Shown here piece by piece: positions 54,080 through 64,000 of a DNA stretch of 64,000 nucleotides. Source of the DNA: Basidiobolus meristosporus CBS 931.73 (taxonomy: Eukaryota > Basidiobolomycota > Basidiobolomycetes > Basidiobolales > Basidiobolaceae); assembly GCA_002104905.1 (NCBI GenBank), contig MCFE01000087.1:113290-177289 (forward strand), written 5' to 3'. The notes below the pieces were generated by a model. It was not told the DNA's origin and did no database searches. It saw only the letters and a list, made by a program, of their open reading frames with translations. How positions within the stretch are numbered: the first letter of the stretch is position 1; each line of letters starts with the position of its first letter. The position numbers and the translations under genes were made by a program.

Positions 54080-54799
54080 CGCTGTCAAAGCTCAATACGC
54101 GCTCTATTCTGATATTTAAAGGTAGGTGGTGTATGGGTTAATACGGGTACAATTAGCAAAATTAATAAAGTAATAGCGCAATAGTAAGGTGCGGGATTTT
54201 GGGAGAAGGAGGACTAAGATGCTATTCAGAAAAAAAGGCTTTGATGACTGGGCTGTCCAAAAATAGAGAGGTCACCATCATAGGTTCTCCAAATAAATGG
54301 ATTTGGCCAATCTTTTATGTTGTCCAATCAGATGACAGTGGCTCCGCTGACCAACATGTGCGCAATGACTGCAGGACAGTCTCGAAATTGTGCCAGTTTC
54401 TATTAGATCATGTGACTTGCCAACCCTAGCTGTAATTGTTGAAAACAAACTTCATGCCATTGGTCGTGCCTTCTGATCGCACCTTCTGATCGCACAGCAA
54501 TGCACCTACTTATGAGTGCGCTTATAAAACAATCGCTCATCACAATGAATTGATGCTAGCTATACAGCCGTCTTTGTCCGCTATGCCACGCTTTTCCGCT
54601 CGATTAAGGGGCCGTGATATTTTGTACCATCGTCAATATATATACTCGCTGTGTCCAAATTACGGGGCCATTGGTTGACTGGTATATTAAATGTTTGAAG
54701 TGGCTGGGTAAACCTGTGTGTACTTCTATTTGAGCACTATGAATGTACTGGAAAAAAGTTGTTTGAGGAAGGCTCCAAGAAGCAATTTGGAGTGTGTGG
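54080..54799. other. Right edge of gene island, intergenic
   Basis: Upstream of the RING gene. Short AT-rich frames have no motif. Copia LTR similarity begins at about 54750-54800, marking the transition to repeats. Confidence 0.5.
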
Positions 54800-55080
54800 T
54801 TTATATGTTGGAGATGTTGGAAGTGATGGGTGGTGCAAGTAGATTATGTAGCTTTTGCTTAATAATATATGGAATGAAAGGTGGTATTTGTACATTTACC
54901 AAGTCTTGACAAAGCAAACATATGAAATATGTTTATGAGGATCCCAAATATATGTGTTTCAAGTTGGTGGCTTATTAGACAATTTTGAATAGTTTCATCA
55001 AAATATGATCTGAGATAGTGGAAATGTTGTGAATTGACAGTGCTAATGTTGTAGCTGGTGTCAGAAGTGGATACTTGAAT
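54800..55080 (-). repeat. Very diverged LTR relic (minus)
   Basis: Family blocks ttggagatgttggaagtgat, gtgcaagtagattatgt, tatttgtacatttacc and gacaattttga are recognisable in minus orientation, but with heavy substitution. Boundaries are approximate. Confidence 0.5.
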
Positions 55081-55082
55081 AG

Positions 55083-55330
55083 TGTTGTAGATTTTGTAGT
55101 TATGCCTAAATACTCACTGAACCTACAAATCCTAGAGTATTTTACTCAAATCCCTTGTTGGGATTTACTTGGGGCATTTTACCAAAATATCAGGTACCCA
55201 GAATATGAAAACCTGATAAGTTGTCCAAAGATCCCTTTATACTTTAAGTATATTATATGAGTTTGTTTTGCCAAGAATGTCTAAAAGTACAAATAGCACT
55301 TTCACATTTAATAAATCAACAAGTAAAAAC
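55083..55330 (+). repeat. Diverged LTR fragment (plus), 3' end missing
   Basis: It begins TGTTGTAGATTTTGTAG and keeps cctaaatactcac, cttgttgggatttactt, atatcaggtacccagaatatgaaaa-type blocks and tttaataaatca. It is cut where the next, opposite LTR begins at 55331. Confidence 0.65.
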
Positions 55331-55554
55331 TGTTGTAAGAGTCTTGGAGATTTTGGAAGTGGTTGGGAGGACAAGTAGATTATGTGGTATTCACTTAATG
55401 ATTTATTGAATGTAAAAGTAGTATTTATACTTTTACATGGTCCTGGCATTGCAAACACGTAGAATAGGTTTAGGAAGGTCCCAAAAACATGTGTGCAAAG
55501 TTTGGGGCTGCTTGGACAACTTTGAGAATTTTCATCTTCTGGGTACCTTGTATT
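55331..55554 (-). repeat. LTR fragment (minus), truncated by element E
   Basis: It begins TGTTGTAAGAGTCTTGGAG and runs to GGGTACCTTGTATT, lacking the outer third. The element E LTR starts directly at 55555. Similarity to the young LTRs is high (a few substitutions), so this insertion is fairly recent. Confidence 0.8.
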
Positions 55555-55886
55555 TGTTGTAAAAATTCGTATTTCCACCTAAATATTCACCTAACTTAGT
55601 CACTTAGATCATCACCTTCAAATCCTAGAGAATACTGACCAAATTCCTTGTTGGGATATACTTAGAATATTTACCCAGAACATGAAAATTCTCAAAGTTG
55701 TCCAAACAGCCCCAAACTTTGCACACATGTTCTTGGGACCTTCCTTAACGTATCCTATGTGTTTGTAATGCCAAGACCAGGTAAAAGTATAAATACTACT
55801 TTTACATTCAATAAATCATTAAGTGAAAACCACACAATCTACTTGTTCTCCCAATCACTTCCAATATCTCCAAGACTCTTACAACA
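55555..55886 (+). repeat. copia E 5' LTR
   Basis: A 332-bp LTR with TGTTGTAA...TTACAACA ends. It carries the same internal 17-bp deletion as the 3' LTR of element C. GGTTATGAGCCC follows. Confidence 0.92.
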
Positions 55887-55890
55887 GGTT

Positions 55891-56000
55891 ATGAGCCCCA
55901 AGCTGTCACTCTCTGCAATGTCTACTACTGCTATTACTGGAATTCTTCCCTCTGCTGAAAAGTTGGATGGCTCTAACTACCAAGTGTGGAAGGTGAAGAT
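55891..56000 (+). pseudogene. copia E gag 5' part (before nested element)
   Basis: The ATG in the primer-binding site starts MSPKLSLSAMSTTAITGILP and reaches the NYQVWKVK codons before element D interrupts the frame. It continues at 60689. Confidence 0.85.
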
Positions 56001-56350
56001 TGTTGTAAGAGTCTTGGAGATATTGGAAGTGATTGGGAGAACAAGTAGATTATGTGGTTTTCACTTAATGATTTATTGAATGTAAAAGTAGTATTTATAC
56101 TTTTACATGGTCTTGGCATTACAAACACGTAGAATAGGTTAAGGAAGGTCCCAAGAACATGTGTGCAAAGTTTGGGGCTGTTTGGACAACTTTGAGAATT
56201 TTCATGTTCTGGGTACCTGGTATTTTGGTGAAAATATTCTAAGTAAATCCCGACAAGGAATTTGGTCAGTATTCTCTAGGATTTGAAGGTGATGATCTAA
56301 GTGACTAAGTTGGGTGAATATTTAGGTGGAAAATACGAATTTTTACAACA
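56001..56350 (-). repeat. copia D 3' LTR
   Basis: It begins TGTTGTAAGAGTC and ends TTTTTACAACA on the plus strand. The purine tract of the element (antisense ctcccactc) lies immediately right of it at 56351. Confidence 0.95.
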
Positions 56351-56361
56351 CTCCCACTCAG

Positions 56362-59300
56362 CTAAATGTTCATACTGACTAGTCCTAATTTTGACCTAAG
56401 ATATTCAAACTTGTCTCTAGCTAATGGTTTGGTAAATATGTCTGCAATCATTTCATCTGTAGGACAGTAAACTAAGCTAACTAAGTTATTCTCTATAGCT
56501 TCACATATGAAATGATGTCTAATATCTATGTGCTTGGTTCTAGCATGAAAAGTTGGATTTCTACCTAATTGTATACATCCTTGATTATCTTGAAATAAAG
56601 TAATAGGCGTTTTTTGACATAGGCCTAAATCTGTAAAGAGCTTTCTTAACCACATTGCTTCTTTTGTAGCTTCACAGGCTGCCATATACTCTGCCTCTGT
56701 AGTAGAAAGTGCTACGGTTGGTTGCTTTCTTGAATTCCATGAAATGGCTCCTTTACAGTAAAGAAAGGTATATCCTGTGGTGGATCTTCTGTCTTCTAAA
56801 TTTTGTCCCCAATCAGCATCAGAGTATCCCACAAGATCCTGTTCTGAATCCTTATAAGTGTATCTTAAGCAGATATCAGCAGTTCCTTTTAGGTATCTAA
56901 AAATCCGCTTAACTGCTGCAATATGATCAGATCCATAATTCTGATTATGTTGGCTGACAACTCCCACTGAATATGAGATATCTGGACGTGTTCCAAGCAT
57001 GATATATATCAGACTGCCGACCATAGATTGATAAGGAAAGTCAGGGCTTTCAGATGGCACCAAGCTCTCTTGATTTGGTTGAGTTTTGACCAAGTTAAGG
57101 TTTGTCTCCATTGGGGTAGCTGCCGGTTTGCAGTCTTCCATTTTGTACTTCTTTAGTATATCTTGAATATACTTGGATTGGCTTAGGGTAATAGTCTGGG
57201 TACTTCTGTCTATGGAGAACTTAATCCCTAAGTAGTAACTAAGTTCTCCTAGATCGGACATCTTGAACTCCTTAGATAGGCTGGATTTAGTCTCTTCCAA
57301 TGTTTCTAGGTTATTGGCGGCTATAATAAGATCATCCACATATAGAGCTAATAGAACTGGATTTGCTCTATCTGGCTTATAGTATATACTATAGTCAGCA
57401 TTACTCCTTTTGAAACTCAAAGATTCCAAATAAGAATCTATCTTGCAATTCCAGGCTCTCGGTGATTGTTTGAGACCATATAGTGACTTTTTAAGCTTGC
57501 AGACCAAATGGGGGTTATCTTGGTCAACAAACCCATCAGGCTGGTCCATATACACGTCCTCATCAAGTTCTCCATTCAAAAATGCAGTTTTTACATCCAT
57601 TTGATGAATAAAAAACTTATATTTGGCTGCAATAGCCAATATTAATCTGATGGAATTAAACTTGGCTACCGGTGCAAAGGTCTCAGTATAGTCAAGTCCT
57701 TTTGTTTGAGAGTATCCTTTGGCTACAAGTCTTGCTTTGTATCTTTCAATTGTACCATCAGCCTTGTATTTTGTCTTGAAGACCCATCTGCATCCAATTG
57801 ATTTTCGGTTGATTGGTAATTTGACTAAGTCCCAAGTTTGATTTTCCATCAGTGCCTGATATTCCTCAGTCATTGCAGATCTCCAAAACTTTGTCTGAGG
57901 GCTATTTAGGGCCTCTTTTACAGTCTGGGGTTCATCAACATGGACTGAATAGGCATAGGCTAAGTTTGTACCCTCATTGATATAGTAATTTGGGCTATTT
58001 CTTGTCCGATTGGATCTCCGGGCATTTGATACTGGAATGATCACTTCTGGGATATTCCTGGGCACTGATTCTGGCTGAACCACGGTTGTAGAGTCCTCTG
58101 GAGTGAAAAAATTTTCATTGTTTTGCTCTGATTCAATCCTGACAATTGGTGGACTTGAGATCAAATTTTCGTCATCATCTGATGTCATTTTTTGTGAAAA
58201 TTTTGAATTTTCATCAAACAACACATCCCTGGACTTGATCAGCTTCTTTGCTTTCGGTATTGTAGAGTCTGTATGCCTTACTCTCATTGCAGTAGCCCAA
58301 AAATATGCATTTTACACTTTTTGGCTCAAATTTTGACTGATTTCCGGCCAGTTTTTTGGCATATGCTGTACACCCAAATATTCTTAGATGTTCTGCACTT
58401 GGTCTGTATCCATACCATGCTTCAAATGGAGTAGAATCACGAAGTATTCTGTTATAACTCCTATTTTTAAGATATACAGCAGTGGCAACTGATTCCGCCC
58501 AAAAATCATAGGATAATTTTTGATCATGGATCATAGATCTTGCCATATCAATTATTGATCTGTTAGCTTGTTCTGCTACTCCATTTTGCTGTGGGGAGTA
58601 TGGTACAGTAGTCTCTTGCTTTATCCCATGAATTTTGCAGAAGTGGATGAAGAGTTTTGAGGTATATTCTCCACCATTGTCAGAGCGTATTTTCTTGATT
58701 TTTTCACCAGTTTCTCTCTCCACCATGGCTTTAAACTCCCTGAGCTTAGACAGAGCTTCTTCCTTTCTCTCCATGAAGTAGACCCATGTGTATCTTGTAT
58801 AATCATCAATAAAAGTGATTAAATACTTCATCCCGCCTAAGGATAAATTTTGCATAGGTCCACACAGATCTGAGTGAATTAGATCTAATTTTTTCTTAGT
58901 TTTGATTAACCCAGAGCTCTTGAACGGTTGTCTGGCTTGTTTCCCATATATGCAGGCTTCACAGTGCTCCAAATTAGCTGGGGGATCAATTTTCACTCCA
59001 GAAATTAGCTGATCTTTGATCATTTTACGCAAATAATCAAAATTGATGTGTCCAAATCTCCTGTGCCAAAGCATTGGTGTTTCTTCATTTAAGTTACTTA
59101 TATTGGCTTCCAGATATGATGGAATATAAGTCAACTTGTATAGATTCTGATCTCTGATGCCCAAAGCAATATGAGCACCATTTTGATCAGTGATCCTGCA
59201 TCCAGAATTGTCAAAACTGAAACTGAGTCCTTCTGCTGTGGCCTTGCTTACAGAGAGTAGGTTCTTGGCTATTTCTGGTACATAGAGTACTTCTTTAAAG

Positions 59301-60335
59301 GTCAGTGTATGGCTTCCTTCACTGCTTCTAAGGTTTACTTGGATAGTTCCTTCTCCCACTGCATCAAGTGTTCTATCGTCACCCATGAAAACCTTCTTAA
59401 TTGGAATTTCTTGATATTGGGTAAAAAGTTCTTTTTGGTGTGTAAAGTGTTGAGAAGCTCCAGAGTCAATATACCACGTCTGAGAATCCTTGTTTGTGGT
59501 CATATTTAGTGCAGATATGAATAGTCTATCTTCAGTTGTTGCAGCATTTCCATATTCAGGCTTCTTTTGCTGATAATCTCTCTTTTTGAAACACCGGTCT
59601 GATGTGTGTCCTTTCCTTTTGCAGTAGTTGCAAAATAGGTTGCTGTTGCCTTTGTAGGGTCTTGGGTACCTCCTTTGTTGGTTATCATTGCTTATTAAAG
59701 CATTTTCTTCTTCCTTCTTATTGGCGCTTGATTTTCTTAATTCTTCATCCAGGAGCCTTCCATATACGTAATTTAAGGTCAAATCTTCAGTTCTGGACTC
59801 TAGGGCTGATACAAGGCCCTGAAACTCGTCTGTCAGGCTATTCAGGATGGTAACTATCACATCCTCATCAGTAGTTGGTACGCCCACAGATTCCATCTCA
59901 TCTACCAGCAGGGTAATTCTGTTAATTAGATTTTTCATTTCTTCTCCTGGCAGCATCTTTGTAGTAAAGAATTTTCTTCTCAGATACATTTTCTTGGCAG
60001 CTGAACATGACTGGTAGGTGTCTTCTAATGCCTTCCAGGCATTCTTTGCCGTTTTTGCTCTTGAGCATTGAATTAGCAATTTGTCCTTGACATTAAGGCA
60101 AATGCAGTTAAAGGCACTTTGTTCTTTCTTCTGGTACTTTAAGGCTTCCTCTCCCACGTTTTTAGGAGGGCATTCTTCTCCCATGACAATATCCCAAAGG
60201 CCTCTTTCTTGCAGCAGCATCTTCATCTTCACCTTCCACACTTGGTAGTTAGATCCATCCAACTTTTCAGCAGAGGGAAAAATTCCAGTAATAGCAGTAG
60301 TAGACATTGCAGAGAGTGACAGCTCGGGGCTCATA
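56362..60335 (-). pseudogene. copia D gag-pol with one frameshift
   Basis: From the ATG in the primer-binding site (60334) the frame is open through gag, the CCHC knuckle (CNYCKRKGHTSDRC), protease (WYIDSGASQHF), HHCC and DDE integrase (RSDNGGEY, QQNGVAEQANR) to about 58250. A one-base insertion (ACCGAAAGC versus ACCAAAGC in E) then shifts the frame. The other frame is open from there to 56362 with RT (YVDDLII) and RNase H (SDADWGQN, STTEAEYMAA), ending GLVSMNI. Apart from this single base, about 1325 codons are uninterrupted. The shift could be real or an assembly error. Confidence 0.92.
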
Positions 60336-60338
60336 ACC
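60327..60338 (-). other. copia D primer-binding site, half-tRNA type
   Basis: On the minus strand GGTTATGAGCCC directly follows the 5' LTR, identical to the sites in B and E. The gag ATG is inside it. Confidence 0.8.
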
Positions 60339-60688
60339 TGTTGTAAGAGTCTTGGAGATATTGGAAGTGATTGGGAGAACAAGTAGATTATGTGGTTTTC
60401 ACTTAATGATTTATTGAATGTAAAAGTAGTATTTATACTTTTACATGGTCTTGGCATTACAAACACGTAGAATAGGTTAAGGAAGGTCCCAAGAACATGT
60501 GTGCAAAGTTTGGGGCTGTTTGGACAACTTTGAGAATTTTCATGTTCTGGGTACCTGGTATTTTGGTGAAAATATTCTAAGTAAATCCCGACAAGGAATT
60601 TGGTCAGTATTCTCTAGGATTTGAAGGTGATGATCTAAGTGACTAAGTTAGGTGAATATTTAGGTGGAAAATACGAATTTTTACAACA
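60339..60688 (-). repeat. copia D 5' LTR
   Basis: A 350-bp LTR, one difference from the partner at 56001-56350. On the minus strand it has TATAAATACT and CAATAAATCA promoter and poly-A signals. Confidence 0.95.
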
Positions 60689-63600
60689 GATGAAGATGCT
60701 GCTACAGAAGAGCTTGGATATTGTCATGGAGAAGAATGCCTCCTAAAACATGGGAGAGGAAGCCTTAAAGTACCAGAAGAAAGAACAAAGTGCCTTTAAC
60801 TGCATTGCCTTAATGTCAAGGACAAATTGCTAATTCAATGCTCAAGAGCAAAAACGCAAAGAATGCCTGGAAGCATTAGAAGACACCTACCAGTCATGTT
60901 CAGCTGCCAAGAAAATGTATCTGAGACAAAAATTCTTTACTACAAAGATGCTGCCAGGAGAAGAAATGAAAAATCTAATTAACAGAATTACCCTGCTGGT
61001 AGATGAGATGGAATCTGTGGGCGTACCAACTACTGATGAGGATGTGATAGTTACCATCCTGAATAGCCTGACAGACAAGTTTCAGGGCCTTGTATCAGCC
61101 CTAGAGTCCAGAACTGAAGATTTGACCTTAAATTACGTATATGGAAGGCTCCTGGATGAAGAATTAAGAAAATCAAGCGCCAATAAGAAGGAAGAAGAAA
61201 ATGCTTTAATAAGCAATGATAACCAACAAAGGAGGTACCCAAGACCCTACAAAGGCAACAGCAACCTATTTTGCAACTACTGCAAAAGGAAAGGACACAC
61301 ATCAGACCGGTGTCTCAAAAAGAGAGATTATCAGCAAAAGAAGCCTGAATATGGAAATGCTGCAACAACTGAAGATAGACTATTCATATCTGCACTAAAT
61401 ATGACCACAAACAAGGATTCTCAGACGTGGTATATTGACTCTGGAGCTTCTCAACACTTTACACACCAAAAAGAACTTTTTACCCAATATCAAGAAATTC
61501 CAATTAAGAAGGTTTTCATGGGTGACAATAGAACACTTGATGCAGTGGGAGAAGGAACTATCCAAGTAAACCTTAGAAGCAGTGAAGGAAGCCATACACT
61601 GACCTTTAAAGAAGTACTCTATGTACCAGAAATAGCCAAGAACCTACTCTCTGTAAGCAAGGCCACAGCAGAAGGACTCAGTTTCAGTTTTGACAATTCT
61701 GGATGCAGGATCACTGATCAAAATGGTGCCCATATTGCTTTGGGCATCAGAGATCAGAATCTATACAAGTTGACTTATATTCCATCATATCTGGAAGCCA
61801 ATATAAGTAACTTAAATGAAGAAACACCAATGCTTTGGCACAGGAGATTTGGACACATCAATTTTGATTATTTGCGTAAAATGATCAAAGATCAGCTAAT
61901 TTCTGGAGTGAAAATTGATCCCCCAGCTAATTTGGAGCACTGTGAAGCCTGCATATATGGGAAACAAGCCAGACAACCGTTCAAGAGCTCTGGGTTAATC
62001 AAAACTAAGAAAAAATTAGATCTAATTCACTCAGATCTGTGTGGACCTATGCAAAATTTATCCTTAGGCGGGATGAAGTATTTAATCACTTTTATTGATG
62101 ATTATACAAGATACACATGGGTCTACTTCATGGAGAGAAAGGAAGAAGCTCTGTCTAAGCTCAGGGAGTTTAAAGCCATGGTGGAGAGAGAAACTGGTGA
62201 AAAAATCAAGAAAATACGCTCTGACAATGGTGGAGAATATACCTCAAAACTCTTCATCCACTTCTGCAAAATTCATGGGATAAAGCAAGAGACTACTGTA
62301 CCATACTCCCCACAGCAAAATGGAGTAGCAGAACGAGCTAACAGATCAATAATTGATATGGCAAGATCTATGATCCATGATCAAAAATTATCCTATGATT
62401 TTTGGGCGGAATCAGTTGCCACTGCTGTATATCTTAAAAATAGGAGTTATAACAGAATACTTTGTGATTCTACTCCATTTGAAGCATGGTATGGATACAG
62501 ACCAAGTGCAGAACATCTAAGAATATTTGGGTGTACAGCATATGCCAAAAAACTGGCCGGAAATCAGTCAAAATTTGAGCCAAAAAGTGTAAAATGCATA
62601 TTTTTGGGCTACTGCAATGAGAGTAAGGCATACAGACTCTACAATACCAAAGCAAAGAAGCTGATCAAGTCCAGGGATGTGTTGTTTGATGAAAATTCAA
62701 AATTTTCACAAAAAATGACATCAGATGATGACAAAAATTTGATCTCAAGTCCACCAATTGTCAGGATTGAATCAGAGCAAAACAATGAAAATTTTTTCAC
62801 TCCAGAGGACTCTACAACCGTGGTTCAGCCAGAATCAGTGCCCAGGAATATCCCAGAAGTGATCATTCCAGTATCAAATGCCCGGAGATCCAATTGGACA
62901 AGAAATAGCCCAAATTACTATATCAATGAGGGTACAAACTTAGCCTATGCCTATTCAGTCCATATTGATGAACCCCAGACTGTAAAAGAGGCCCTAAATA
63001 GCCCTCAGACAAAGTTTTGGAGATCTGCAATGACTGAGGAATATCAGGCACTGATGGAAAATCAAACTTGGGACTTAGTCAAATTACCAATCAACCAAAA
63101 ATCAATTGGATGCAGATGGGTCTTCAAGACAAAATACAAGGCTGATGGTACAATTGAAAGATACAAAGCAAGACTTGTAGCCAAAGGATACTCTCAAACA
63201 AAAGGACTTGACTATACTGAGACCTTTGCACCGGTAGCCAAGTTTAATTCCATCAGATTAATATTGGCTATTGCAGCCAAATATAAGTTTTTTATTCATC
63301 AAATGGATGTAAAAACTGCATTTTTGAATGGAGAACTTGATGAGGATGTGTATATGGACCAGCCTGATGGGTTTGTTGACCAAGATAACCCCCATTTGGT
63401 CTGCAAGCTTAAAAAGTCACTATATGGTCTCAAACAATCACCAAGAGCCTGGAATTGCAAGATAGATTCTTATTTGGAATCTTTGAGTTTCAAAAGAGTA
63501 ATGCTGACTATAGTATATACTATAAGCCAGATAGAGCAAATCCAGTTCTATTAGCTCTATATGTGGATGATCTTATTATAGCCGCCAATAACCTAGAAAC

Positions 63601-64000
63601 ATTGGAAGAGACTAAATCCAGCCTATCTAAGGAGTTCAAGATGTCCAATCTAGGAGAACTTAGTTACTACTTAGGGATTAAGTTCTCCATAGACAGAAGT
63701 ACCCAGACTATCACCCTAAGCCAATCCAAGTATATTCAAGATATACTAAAGAAGTACAAAATGGAAGACTGTAAACCGGCAGCTACCCCAATGGAGACAA
63801 ACCTTAACTTGGTCAAAACTCAACCAAATCAAGAGAGCTTGGTGCCATCTGAAAGCCCTGACTTTCCTTATCAATCTATGGTTGGCAGTCTGATGTATAT
63901 CATGCTTGGAACACGTCCAGATATCTCATATTCAGTGGGAGTTGTCAGCCAACATAATCAGAACTATGGATCTGATCATATTGCAGCAGTTAAGCGGATT
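60689..64000 (+). pseudogene. copia E gag-pol 3' part, frameshifted, cut by window end
   Basis: Gag resumes at 60689, but the first about 190 bp contain many one-base losses that destroy the frame. From 60915 the frame is open for 879 codons: the gag end, knuckle (GHTSDRCLKKR), protease, integrase with QQNGVAERANR (Arg intact, unlike B and C) and RT (DVKTAFLNGEL). Near 63498 a G is lost (AAAAGAGTAATG versus AAAAGGAGTAATG in D), ending the frame at 63554. YVDDLII and RNase H continue in another frame to the window end. Confidence 0.9.

Larger units (their letters stand above)
56001..60688 (-). mobile_element. copia element D, near-intact, nested in E
   Basis: A 4688-bp complete element with 350-bp LTRs at both ends (56001-56350 and 60339-60688). 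By eye the LTRs differ at one position (tgggtg versus taggtg near their outer ends), so insertion is recent. It sits in the gag of element E in opposite orientation. Only 3 bp (GAT) of the flanks can be called duplicated; the right flank shows base losses that could hide the usual 5 bp. One frameshift interrupts an otherwise full gag-pol. Confidence 0.95.
55555..64000 (+). mobile_element. copia element E, split by element D, runs off window
   Basis: The 5' LTR is 55555-55886, the primer-binding site 55887-55898, and the gag start 55891-56000. Element D intervenes (56001-60688). Gag then resumes at 60689 with the same codons, and protease, integrase, RT and part of RNase H follow to the window end. 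No 3' LTR is seen because the window ends. The region just right of D (60689-60880) has many single-base deletions. Confidence 0.93.

Noticed and set aside
57560-63360. Programmed frameshift in copia gag-pol
   Set aside because: E and C read through the D frameshift site in one frame, so the extra base in D is a mutation or error, not a conserved recoding signal.
1-64000. CRISPR arrays, bacterial operons, rRNA or tRNA genes
   Set aside because: No regularly spaced repeats, no Shine-Dalgarno-type gene packing, and no tRNA cloverleaf or TTCGA-loop candidates or rRNA cores noticed; the genes are spliced and fungal. A tRNA scan program would be decisive for small RNAs.

Overview
The window is nuclear DNA of a filamentous or early-diverging fungus. 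The protein-coding genes carry many short GT-AG introns (about 50-100 nt). They include the fungal lysine enzyme saccharopine dehydrogenase (LYS9 type), a fungal Nma111-type HtrA protease and a Sat4/Hal4-type kinase. A complete cobalamin-dependent methionine synthase (MetH type) lies among them. Ascomycetes and basidiomycetes generally use the B12-independent enzyme, so this points to an early-diverging lineage (for example Basidiobolus-like, Mucoromycota or Zoopagomycota). The species is an inference; the kingdom is well supported.

Layout. (1) 1-14.1 kb is retrotransposon territory: a decayed Ty3/gypsy element on the minus strand, inserted in or abutting a minus-strand Ty1/copia remnant, then two plus-strand members of the same copia family (B, truncated; C, bounded by two LTRs and a 5-bp TATAA duplication but internally deleted), plus older LTR relics. 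(2) 14.5-54.1 kb is a gene-rich island with no recognisable transposon: LYS9 (-), MetH (+), FHIT-type diadenosine hydrolase (+), F-box/LRR (+), Rab GDI (+), a Ser/Thr/Pro-rich membrane protein (+), Dbp8-type helicase (-), Sat4-type kinase (-), mitochondrial ABC half-transporter (+), a small mitochondrial-like protein (-), a two-globin fusion (+), BCKDH E1-alpha (+), phytochelatin synthase (-), ribosomal protein eL20 (-), a Kv-beta-like aldo/keto reductase (-), a Tvp38/TMEM64-like protein (+), Nma111 (-), a Cys-rich type I membrane protein (+), 3-hydroxyacyl-CoA dehydrogenase (+) and a PA-TM-RING ubiquitin ligase (-). (3) 54.8-64 kb is again copia: stacked LTR fragments, then element D (minus, two 350-bp LTRs with one difference) nested in the gag region of element E (plus, running off the window).

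The most unusual item is the 367-residue intronless globin gene. It has a group I truncated haemoglobin domain, then a protoglobin/sensor-globin domain, then a C-terminal hydrophobic tail anchor. A perfect ATCWGATAA motif (the form bound by fungal iron-responsive GATA repressors) lies in its upstream region. Four more perfect copies lie within about 170 bp upstream of the nearby phytochelatin synthase, which suggests a local metal/haem-linked regulatory theme. Other notable points are a 5-nt microexon in the FHIT gene, several extremely small first coding exons (including an ATG-only one in Rab GDI), and copia elements whose primer-binding site matches the anticodon region of initiator tRNA-Met (half-tRNA priming) and contains the gag ATG.

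Amino-acid and acyl metabolism is well represented (LYS9, MetH, BCKDHA, HADH), but the genes are independently transcribed and do not form an obvious cluster.
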